DNA of 11,311 bases from JAQBDA01 sp964525785. Lineage in GTDB: Bacteria; Chloroflexota; Anaerolineae; Anaerolineales; UBA4823. The translations under genes and the position numbers were made by a program. Where the stretch lies: assembly GCA_964525785.1 (NCBI GenBank), contig CAZGIX010000152.1, positions 1-11,311 on the forward strand, written 5' to 3'. Positions 1-5,259 of the stretch are shown piece by piece (the stretch's first letter is position 1; every line of letters starts with the position of its first letter). The notes beneath the pieces were generated by a model. That model saw only the letters and a program-made list of their open reading frames with translations, did not search any database and was not told where the DNA came from.

Positions 1-599
<599 letters not shown>

Positions 600-681
600 A
601 ATAATATTTACTCCTTTCTTTGTGTGAATTGTTGAACAGCACGACTATTTATCCATTATCATCAATTTCTAGAAGGATTTC

Positions 682-1119
682 TTATCCCTCCTCTTTACAA
701 TCCGGACAAAGCCCATATAGGGATATTTGAGGGCGGAGGATCTTATAACCTGACGCCCGCTCCAAACTGCGGAGCGATTCTTGATCGAGGGACACTTCTC
801 CATCGATAATTTTATTACATTTGATGCATATCAAGTGCGGATGGGGTTGAGGACGGTTGCCATCGTAATGGCTGTCATCATGCAAATCGATCTCCAACAC
901 CTGATTCATTTCTTTCAATAGTGTGAGGGTTTTGTAAACTGTTGCCTGACTCATGGTTGGAAACTGGCGCTTGATTTTTGTGTATAGTTGGGAGGCACTG
1001 GGATGTCCGTCACTGACGGCAATCAAGCGCACCAACTCGACTCGTTGGGGGGTCAGCCGGAAGTCGTGCTCCTTCAATGCGGCAATCAGTTGGTTAAAAC
1101 GGACATCAGGATCGGTCAT
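682..1119 (-). CDS. perR: PerR-type peroxide-sensing repressor, Fur family
   Basis: A 145-aa Fur-superfamily metalloregulator with an N-terminal winged helix (LTPQRVELVRLI, MSQATVYKTLTLL) and a C-terminal dimerisation/metal domain. Two CxxC pairs (Cys98/Cys101 and Cys138/Cys141) form the expected structural zinc site. Aligned by eye to Bacillus subtilis PerR, the five regulatory-metal ligands are all present: His39 (H37), Asp86 (D85), His93 (H91), His95 (H93) and Asp106 (D104). The aspartate at the D104 position is typical of PerR, whereas Fur has glutamate there, so peroxide sensing by metal-catalysed histidine oxidation is the best inference. The katG gene directly downstream on the same strand supports this. 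The start at 1117-1119 has AGAAGGG upstream at close spacing. A Fur/PerR-like dyad by its promoter suggests autoregulation. A Fur or Zur role is less likely but not excluded by sequence alone. Confidence 0.88.
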   Translation of the reverse strand: MTDPDVRFNQLIAALKEHDFRLTPQRVELVRLIAVSDGHPSASQLYTKIKRQFPTMSQATVYKTLTLLKEMNQVLEIDLHDDSHYDGNRPQPHPHLICIKCNKIIDGEVSLDQESLRSLERASGYKILRPQISLYGLCPDCKEEG

Positions 1120-1148
1120 AACCCTTCTTTCGAGAATAAATCCTCATA

Positions 1149-1161
1149 GATAATCATTATC
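1149..1161 (-). promoter_or_regulatory. Fur/PerR-type operator dyad upstream of perR
   Basis: The 13-bp sequence GATAATCATTATC is a perfect 6-1-6 inverted repeat 29 bp before the perR start codon, immediately downstream of the predicted -10 box. Known boxes are TGATAATnATTATCA for Bacillus Fur and TTATAATnATTATAA for PerR. This dyad matches the Fur form at the outer G/C positions, although the encoded protein has PerR-type ligands. Binding here would block perR-katG transcription and give autoregulation. Confidence 0.75.
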
Positions 1162-1165
1162 CATT

Positions 1166-1171
1166 ATTATA
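1166..1171 (-). promoter_or_regulatory. Predicted -10 box of the perR-katG operon
   Basis: TATAAT reads on the minus strand at 1166-1171, just upstream of the Fur-like dyad. No good -35 hexamer is visible at 16-18 bp spacing, so the promoter may be weak or activator-assisted. The transcription start would fall within or next to the dyad at 1149-1161, a classic position for repression. Confidence 0.5.
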
Positions 1172-1240
1172 CCTCGAATTGTGAAAGATAGCTCATCGTT
1201 ACCAACCAGATTTTCAGGGCTTTCACAAGAAGAAATTTGT

Positions 1241-1338
1241 CGCTGCGAGAAGCGTTCTTTGCCAAGAAGCAGCCCCTGCATAGCCGTGAGATTGCTTCAC
1301 CCGGCAAAGAACGCCGGATTCGCAATGACATAATCTCG
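1241..1338. repeat. REP-like palindromic intergenic element
   Basis: This non-coding stretch contains nested inverted repeats. GCGTTCTTTGCC at 1252-1263 is the exact reverse complement of GGCAAAGAACGC at 1303-1314. GAGATT at 1288-1293 pairs with AATCTC at 1332-1337, and CCGGC at 1301-1305 pairs with GCCGG at 1313-1317. The pattern 'gagattgcttc...cgcaatgaca' resembles dispersed bacterial repeats containing TGTCATTGCGAG and GAAGCAATCTC. Such elements are typically non-autonomous and intergenic. The family assignment is from memory and not checked against a database. Together with the perR promoter and the terminator it fills the 339-bp gap between perR and the membrane-protein gene. Confidence 0.6.
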
Positions 1339-1386
1339 CGCGCTAAATCGCGGACCCAACGCTGTGGGCAGTCCGATAGGTATGAG

Positions 1387-1426
1387 AAAGCCTTGCGGAG
1401 GGTAAGCGGAGCCTCCGCAAGGCTTT
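1387..1426 (-). terminator. Strong hairpin terminator for the xre-membrane protein operon
   Basis: AAAGCCTTGCGGAGG (1387-1401) and CCTCCGCAAGGCTTT (1412-1426) are perfectly complementary 15-base arms around a 10-base loop. The hairpin lies 32 bp beyond the stop codon of the leftward membrane-protein gene. Reading leftwards, the stem ends in GGCTTTCTCAT, so the U-tract is short, but the A/T ends and GC-rich core fit an intrinsic terminator. It would also keep operon transcripts out of perR-katG. Confidence 0.75.
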
Positions 1427-1458
1427 AGGAATTGAAGACGACGGATCAGGAAAGGATC

Positions 1459-1836
1459 CTATGTCCGCGCCAGGAGGAAGAACTGGACAATGAAGTAGGC
1501 GAGGATGCCCAGCGCAAGCGCCATGGATCCGGAGACTGCCGCGCCCTCGATCAAACCGACCGCCGGACCGAACAGCAGGTAGACCGCCAATCCGACAATG
1601 ACCGCCGCGATGAGCGCACCCCGCTGAGCCTGACGACCGCGCTCATCCCGACGCAGCGGGGTGAGTGGGCGGCTGCCATCCACCTGAAACCAGCCGCTGT
1701 GCAGGTAGAGCAAGAAGCCGCCAAACACCACCAGGCCAAACAGGATGGCTTTCCAGGTGAATCCAAACACCAGCAGAGCAAAAGCGGCACTCAGGATAGC
1801 CCGCGACAGGTAGTAGGGGGTAAATTCTTTTTTCAT
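1459..1836 (-). CDS. Four-helix membrane protein paired with an Xre-type regulator (DUF2178-like)
   Basis: A 125-aa integral membrane protein of unknown function. Hydrophobic segments at about residues 10-28, 30-47, 73-92 and 98-121 suggest four transmembrane helices in two hairpins. Between them is a polar basic stretch (about 48-72) containing LRRDERGRQAQRG. The DERxR pattern recalls small membrane proteins such as DUF2178 that often accompany short Xre regulators; the resemblance is from memory and not firm. The ATG overlaps the regulator's stop codon (ATGA), so translation is probably coupled and the two proteins form one functional unit. The regulator may sense something at the membrane through this partner, or simply control its amount. 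No catalytic motif is visible. Confidence 0.8.
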   Translation of the reverse strand: MKKEFTPYYLSRAILSAAFALLVFGFTWKAILFGLVVFGGFLLYLHSGWFQVDGSRPLTPLRRDERGRQAQRGALIAAVIVGLAVYLLFGPAVGLIEGAAVSGSMALALGILAYFIVQFFLLART

Positions 1837-2051
1837 GACGTCCCATCCTTCAACCAGAACAATTTTTCCACCGGAACGCGCAGTGCCGCACTGAGCCGCA
1901 GAGCGGTCTCGATGGTCGGGATGTAGTGCCCCTTCTCGATCGAGATGATCGACTGGCGCGCCAGCCCAACCTGTGCAGCCAGCTCTTCTTGGGTCAGCCC
2001 CAGCTTTGTACGCTGCTCCCGGACGAAGTTTTGAACAGATTCATGCGCCAT
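1833..2051 (-). CDS. Small Xre/Cro-family transcriptional regulator
   Basis: A 72-aa protein that is almost entirely one helix-turn-helix domain (about residues 8-65). It carries the typical LGLTQEELAAQVGLARQSIISIEKG core, with the recognition helix at about 30-40, followed by IPTIETALRLSAALRVPVEKLF. It resembles the short YgzD/YozG-type regulators found beside membrane-protein genes. There is no effector domain, so a dimeric DNA-binding repressor is expected. No Shine-Dalgarno sequence precedes the ATG; a consensus promoter lies so close that the mRNA probably begins at or within a base or two of the start codon. Two similar palindromes cover that promoter, suggesting autorepression. It is the first gene of the two-gene operon. 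Confidence 0.9.
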   Translation of the reverse strand: MAHESVQNFVREQRTKLGLTQEELAAQVGLARQSIISIEKGHYIPTIETALRLSAALRVPVEKLFWLKDGTS

Positions 2052-2073
2052 AATGTAAAGTATACTTCACATT
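2052..2073. promoter_or_regulatory. Operator 1, palindrome abutting the xre start codon
   Basis: A 22-bp inverted repeat with one mismatched pair, whose core TGTAAAGTATACTTCACA occupies 2054-2071. It touches the xre ATG and contains the predicted -10 hexamer. Its core matches the second palindrome at 2082-2099 (shared pattern TGTnAAGTrTACTTnACA), and the centres are 28 bp apart. The encoded Xre protein is the obvious candidate ligand. Confidence 0.75.
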
Positions 2074-2087
2074 TCCAAATTTGTCAA
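2059..2087 (-). promoter_or_regulatory. Consensus promoter of the xre operon, predicted leaderless
   Basis: On the minus strand TTGACA (2082-2087) is followed after exactly 17 bp by TATACT (2059-2064), a near-consensus sigma-70-type promoter. The A of the xre ATG (2051) is the eighth base after the -10 box, so the expected transcription start coincides with the start codon or lies within about a base of it. The -10 lies inside operator 1 and the -35 inside operator 2, so occupancy of either would block polymerase. Confidence 0.75.
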
Positions 2088-2099
2088 GTGTACTTGACA
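2082..2099. promoter_or_regulatory. Operator 2, palindrome over the xre -35 box
   Basis: TGTCAAGTGTACTTGACA is a perfect 8-2-8 inverted repeat that carries the minus-strand -35 TTGACA in one arm. It shares its half-site with operator 1. It also lies upstream of the rightward gene that begins at 2197, so a bound regulator could influence that divergent gene too. Confidence 0.72.
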
Positions 2100-2120
2100 T
2101 TAATCCTGTCTACAAAACTG

Positions 2121-2149
2121 CTGACAATCTTCCAATATTGCGATAAAAT
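2121..2149 (+). promoter_or_regulatory. Possible promoter for the DUF420-like gene
   Basis: CTGACA (2121-2126), a 17-bp gap and TAAAAT (2144-2149) give five of six matches at each hexamer. The transcription start would fall near 2156, leaving a ~40-nt leader before the ATG at 2197. The promoter lies back-to-back with the xre promoter within a 145-bp divergent region. Confidence 0.45.
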
Positions 2150-2196
2150 TAGTCCAGTATTATTACATCCTAAAGTCAAAGCCAAGGGGTAGGAAT

Positions 2197-2682
2197 ATGG
2201 ATCAGTTCATGCACGCGCCCGGATTTCTGGGGACAAATGCCAACCTGGCAGCCGACTCGACCCTGATCGCCATGATCGTCATCGCCGCCCTGTTCACCTA
2301 CGGATTCTACCTGGCACGCCGCCAGCGCTACGAAGCACACCGCTGGGTGCAGACCAGCGCAGTCATCCTCAACGCCATCCTGGTGCTATGGATGATGATC
2401 CTGCCCTTCCGCGACTTCGTGGTGCGCGACCAGGGCGGCCCGCGGCCGCAGTCCTTCTACCTGGTGACCATTATCCACGCGCTGGTGGGGATGAGTGCCT
2501 TGCTCTTCGGCGTCTTCGTCGCTCTACGCGGCAATAATCTGGTGCCGCAGTTTCTGCGCTTCCGCAACTACAAGCCGTTCATGCGCGCTGCCTATACATT
2601 GTATATGCTGGCGACTCTGTTAGGTGTGGCGGTATACATCACCTGGTTCGTGCTGATCCCCAACACGCCTGCTTTCCAGTGA
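2197..2682 (+). CDS. Four-helix membrane protein, DUF420-like
   Basis: A 161-aa integral membrane protein with hydrophobic segments at about residues 20-40, 52-71, 86-110 and 131-155. The layout resembles the DUF420 (YozB) family: a YEAHRW motif after helix 1 places His48, and TIIHALVG in helix 3 places His94, both at positions where the family has conserved histidines. These may bind haem or metal, and DUF420 members have been linked to respiratory or oxidase contexts, but the molecular role is not established and no oxidase genes are visible here. The start is supported by AAGGGGTAGGA just upstream. The gene is divergent from the xre operon and convergent with the next small gene. The family call is by motif recall rather than alignment. 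Confidence 0.78.
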   Translation: MDQFMHAPGFLGTNANLAADSTLIAMIVIAALFTYGFYLARRQRYEAHRWVQTSAVILNAILVLWMMILPFRDFVVRDQGGPRPQSFYLVTIIHALVGMSALLFGVFVALRGNNLVPQFLRFRNYKPFMRAAYTLYMLATLLGVAVYITWFVLIPNTPAFQ

Positions 2683-2721
2683 GCTGCTTGTTCGCGCATT
2701 AGACCGGTAATCCAACAAACT

Positions 2722-2979
2722 TTAACGCAGTAAATCTTTGTGAGCTTGCTCGGCTTCCTGGAAGATCTGGGCTACTTCTTGCTTCATCTCCGGAGTGGCG
2801 GTGGGGGTATAGGGGATGAATTTCACCAGATCACGCGCCTGCTGTAGCAGGCCTTTCACTTTGGTCCTGTACGTCAGGTCAAAGCGTCCTAAATCGGGCG
2901 GCACGGGTAAATCGCGGGCATTTTGGATCAACACCCGGGCTTTCTTGATGCGGTCCGCTGCCAGGATGAGTTTTGACAT
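2722..2979 (-). CDS. Small soluble helical protein of unknown function
   Basis: An 85-aa protein I do not recognise. It has no signal peptide, membrane segment or cysteine. The composition is mixed charged and amphipathic (KKARVLIQNARDL, KVKGLLQQARDLVKF, EVAQIFQEAEQAHKDLLR), suggesting three helices, with a Pro/Thr-rich turn (IPYTPTATPE) before the last. Coding status is supported by an AGGAGA ribosome site at 2987-2992, seven bases before the ATG, and by protein-like composition. It is convergent with the DUF420-like gene 39 bp away and is separated from metVF by the tandem repeats, so it is probably transcribed alone or by read-through from metVF. Confidence 0.7.
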   Translation of the reverse strand: MSKLILAADRIKKARVLIQNARDLPVPPDLGRFDLTYRTKVKGLLQQARDLVKFIPYTPTATPEMKQEVAQIFQEAEQAHKDLLR

Positions 2980-3030
2980 ACTTATTTCTCCTGGTCAGGA
3001 TTATAAATGAATTTCCCGTGGCTAAAGATC

Positions 3031-3347
3031 CACCGTAAAGTCGCAAAGTACGCAAAGATTTGATATGCGTTCTCCGTTTACTCCGCGTCTCCGCGGTGAG
3101 GTTCAGTGATCCTACGCAAAGTCGCAAAGAACGCAAAGGTTTTTATTTTGCATTCTCTGTGTGCTCTGCGTCTCTGCGGTGAGTTTCAGTTACCACCGCC
3201 AGGACGCAAAGAACGCAAAGATGATTATTTTGCGTTCTCCGTTTGCTACGCGTCTCTGCGGTGAGTTTCAGTTATCCACCGCCAGGACGCAAAGAACGCA
3301 AAGGTTTTAATTTTTGCGTTCTCTGGGTGCTCTGCGTCGCTGCGGTG
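3031..3347. repeat. Four tandem ~82-bp palindromic repeats
   Basis: Four tandem units start near 3031, 3109, 3194 and 3277. Measured on the common GCAAAGnACGCAAAG segment, the spacings are 81, 82 and 83 bp. Each unit is itself an imperfect inverted repeat: CACCGC...ACGCAAAGAACGCAAAG on the left and GCGTTCTC...GCGTCTCTGCGGTG on the right. A transcript would fold each unit into a long stem. Units 3 and 4 have the clearest outer arms, and unit 2 has lost its left CACCGC. The sequence resembles the 'accgcagagacgcagag' dispersed repeats of many environmental bacteria (from memory). The array fills the 375-bp space between the 85-aa gene and metVF, ending 7 bp beyond the metVF stop codon. No convincing gene lies inside it. 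Confidence 0.9.
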
Positions 3348-3354
3348 AAATAAT

Positions 3355-4815
3355 TTATGCTACCGGCTCAGCCAATCCCTCAGGTGCCAGCCCGGCCTCG
3401 GTGAGCAGGCGCGGCACGATCTCTTCCCAGCCGACCGCCATGAGGTGGATGCCGTTGACGCCCTGCAGCTTCTTGACCGCCTCGATCAGCTCCAGGGCGA
3501 TCTGCACGCCTTCCTCATCCGCTTTATCACCGGCGGCTTCCATGCGCTTCATCAGCTTATCCGGGATGAACACCCCCGGCACCTCGTAGTGCATGTACTG
3601 CGCAACCTTGAACGACTTGAGCGGGGTGATCCCAACCAGGATGTAGACTTTGTCCAGGATATCGCGCTTCGCCAGGGCTTCCAGCCAGATCTCCAGCCCG
3701 GCAGGGTCGTAGACCAGGTTGGTCTGGAAGAACTGCGCCCCGGCATTGACCTTCTTATGCTCGCGCAGGGCCTGGAAGCGCGGCTCAGACGCAAACGGGG
3801 AGGCCGCTGCGCCCAGGAAGAATTTGGGCGGGAACTTCATGGTGCGCCCGTCCAGGTATTTGCCGTCATCACGCATGCGGCGCAAGATCCACAGCATCTG
3901 CACCGAGTCGATATCGACGATGTCCATGCGGCCGCGCGGGTCAGGCGCCATCTTCATGCTATCGCCGGACAGGCACAGGATATTGCGCACTCCCAGAGCA
4001 GTGGCGCCCAGCACCTCAGATTGCAATCCCACGCGGGTGCGATCCCGGGCGGCGATCTGCATCACCGGCTCGGCGCCGTTTTGGATCGCTATGGCGCTGC
4101 ACGCCCAGCTCGACATGCGCGGTGAGGCGGATGGGCTGTCGGTGAAGTTGATCGCTGCCACGTAAGGCTTGATCAACAATATATTCTGTATCAGCTTCTT
4201 GGTAGCCACGGTCATGGGCGGGGCGACTTCGCTGGTGACGACGAACTCGCCAGCTTTCAAGCGCCGCTCCAGCTCGGAGGCCGGCTCGCTGTAAGCAGGA
4301 GCGTGGTACTCCCGATCGCCAGCCCACCAGTCCGGCTGGCGTACCGGCTGGAAGACCGAGCTCCAGGTCTTCTCACGCACCTCAGGGTCACGCGTCGTCA
4401 TGCCCTTCACAAAGTTGCCCATGCCCACCTGGCCCAGCTGGTGAACGACGTCGCCCCAGGTCTCGCCACCGGTCTTGTTCCAATCCAGGGGGGGCAGAAC
4501 CTCCAGCAGCATCTCTTCGCGCCCCATACGGAAGGCGCGGTCGTAGATCTGGTACCAGATACATGGGCGAGTCTCATCGACATAGCAGTGCTCCTCAGTG
4601 GAGCCACCGCACGGACCGTTGCGGATGCCCTTCGGGCATTCCATCGGGCAGATGAAGGCAGTTTCCTGAAGCAGGCAGTTGCCGCACATGCGGCAGCCGA
4701 ACATCGGCCCTTTGGTCGCCCGCTCCAGGGTTTCCAGGGCGCGCAGGCCGAACGGTTCTTTTCTAAACGGAAAATACGCGGGTTGCCAGCGTCTACCAGG
4801 GGTGAAAATCGGCAT
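3355..4815 (-). CDS. Fused MetV-MetF methylenetetrahydrofolate reductase
   Basis: A 486-aa protein joining two domains. Residues ~35-130 match the MTHFR C-terminal/MetV domain (PF12225 type), with eight cysteines at 41, 44, 47, 56, 60, 69, 77 and 85 in the recognisable order CRMCGNC, ICPMECPKGIRNGPCGG, CYVD and RPCIW. These probably bind Fe-S clusters and/or zinc. Residues ~180-470 form the MetF flavin-dependent TIM barrel, with TSEVAPP (Glu196, catalytic Glu28 of E. coli) and LSGD (Asp285, E. coli Asp120). The reaction is 5,10-methylenetetrahydrofolate to 5-methyltetrahydrofolate, supplying methionine synthesis or a Wood-Ljungdahl methyl branch. MetV is usually a separate subunit that passes electrons to MetF, so the fusion suggests an electron donor other than simple NAD(P)H. 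The start at 4815 was chosen over an upstream ATG at 4887 because AGGAGGT (4821-4827) precedes it. Confidence 0.92.
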   Translation of the reverse strand: MPIFTPGRRWQPAYFPFRKEPFGLRALETLERATKGPMFGCRMCGNCLLQETAFICPMECPKGIRNGPCGGSTEEHCYVDETRPCIWYQIYDRAFRMGREEMLLEVLPPLDWNKTGGETWGDVVHQLGQVGMGNFVKGMTTRDPEVREKTWSSVFQPVRQPDWWAGDREYHAPAYSEPASELERRLKAGEFVVTSEVAPPMTVATKKLIQNILLIKPYVAAINFTDSPSASPRMSSWACSAIAIQNGAEPVMQIAARDRTRVGLQSEVLGATALGVRNILCLSGDSMKMAPDPRGRMDIVDIDSVQMLWILRRMRDDGKYLDGRTMKFPPKFFLGAAASPFASEPRFQALREHKKVNAGAQFFQTNLVYDPAGLEIWLEALAKRDILDKVYILVGITPLKSFKVAQYMHYEVPGVFIPDKLMKRMEAAGDKADEEGVQIALELIEAVKKLQGVNGIHLMAVGWEEIVPRLLTEAGLAPEGLAEPVA

Positions 4816-4858
4816 TGTCGACCTCCTAAGGCGGGAGAATGTTGACAGGTTTAGTCTT

Positions 4859-4887
4859 ATTCTATGCATACCTGGGTATAGATTCAA
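4859..4887 (-). promoter_or_regulatory. Predicted promoter of metVF
   Basis: Minus-strand TTGAAT (4882-4887), a 17-bp spacer and TAGAAT (4859-4864) each match consensus at five of six or close. The implied start near 4852 leaves a ~37-nt leader carrying the strong ribosome site. This supports the shortened start codon, because the longer reading frame would begin upstream of the transcript. A TGACA-AA-TGTCA palindrome (4889-4900) sits directly upstream of the -35 box and could be a regulator site. Confidence 0.55.
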
Positions 4888-4938
4888 ATGACAAATGTCA
4901 GGAAAATGGCGGGGGGAAAGTCACGAATTCAGGCCCGC

Positions 4939-4972
4939 CAGGTGCAATGTACCTACAAGTGCATTGCACCTG
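4939..4972. repeat. Long perfect-stem hairpin in the metVF / repeat-protein divergent region
   Basis: CAGGTGCAATG (4939-4949) pairs exactly with CATTGCACCTG (4962-4972), continuing through one T-G pair and two more pairs to a six-base loop (CTACAA, 4953-4958), giving a stem of 14 pairs. No U-run follows on either strand, so it is not a classical terminator. It could be a dispersed palindromic element, a large operator, or a structure separating the two divergent transcription units. Confidence 0.7.
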
Positions 4973-5034
4973 ATTCATGCAAGGCGGTTAATGCAGTTCA
5001 TGTAGACTCTCGTCCGAAGCTCAGAGAATAAAAC

Positions 5035-5063
5035 TTGACTTATTGAGCAGTTTGTTCTATAGT
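5035..5063 (+). promoter_or_regulatory. Predicted promoter of the repeat surface protein gene
   Basis: TTGACT (5035-5040) and TATAGT (5058-5063) are separated by 17 bp, with five of six consensus matches each. A start near 5070 gives a ~190-nt untranslated leader before the ATG at 5260. Confidence 0.65.
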
Positions 5064-5069
5064 CATTGT

Positions 5070-5259
5070 GGGGAGGCGTAGCATTATTCGCGCTGGTGTC
5101 ATCTCGCGCTACCTATTAATCTCTTGCCATCCTGATCTGCCTGCTATCCGTGGGGAAACAAGCAGCAGCCTGGCCTCCAACCCAATCCAGACAATCCGAG
5201 ATTGATACCCTGCCTCTCCTTTGACCTACCCTGGGTTGTAAAGTAAGGAGGCAAAACCA
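5070..5259 (+). other. Long untranslated leader of the repeat protein gene
   Basis: This ~190-nt stretch holds no plausible gene. Only the ribosome site AAGGAGG (5245-5251) near its end is clear. I looked for conserved cores of common riboswitches, such as c-di-GMP or cobalamin types, and found none convincing. With the metVF promoter, the 34-bp hairpin and the rightward promoter, it accounts for the 444-bp space between the divergent genes. Confidence 0.4.

Noticed and set aside
645..668. A second Fur/PerR-like box in the perR-katG gap (TGATAAT followed by GGATAAAT on the minus strand).
   Set aside because: Only one half-site matches; the other half does not form a dyad, so it is too weak to list as an operator.
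1237..1428. A 63-codon plus-strand frame in the intergenic region after perR.
   Set aside because: It runs through the palindromic element and the terminator stem and has no ribosome site, so it is not a gene.
1432..1926. A 164-codon plus-strand frame across the terminator-side gap and the membrane-protein gene.
   Set aside because: Its product is polar and low-complexity, and most of it is antisense to the four-helix membrane protein with its coupled start.
2879..3136. An 85-codon minus-strand frame across the tandem repeats.
   Set aside because: It is composed largely of translated repeat DNA and overlaps the better-supported 85-aa gene start.
3031..3347. The regular ~82-bp array considered as a CRISPR.
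   Set aside because: The repeats are long, adjacent and individually palindromic, with no unique ~30-40 bp spacers and no cas genes nearby.
3445..4125. A 226-codon plus-strand frame opposite metVF.
   Set aside because: It is a reverse-strand shadow of a strongly supported enzyme and has no signal of its own.
5070..5259. A riboswitch in the long leader of the repeat-protein gene.
   Set aside because: No conserved core of a known class is seen and no obvious alternative hairpin masks the ribosome site.
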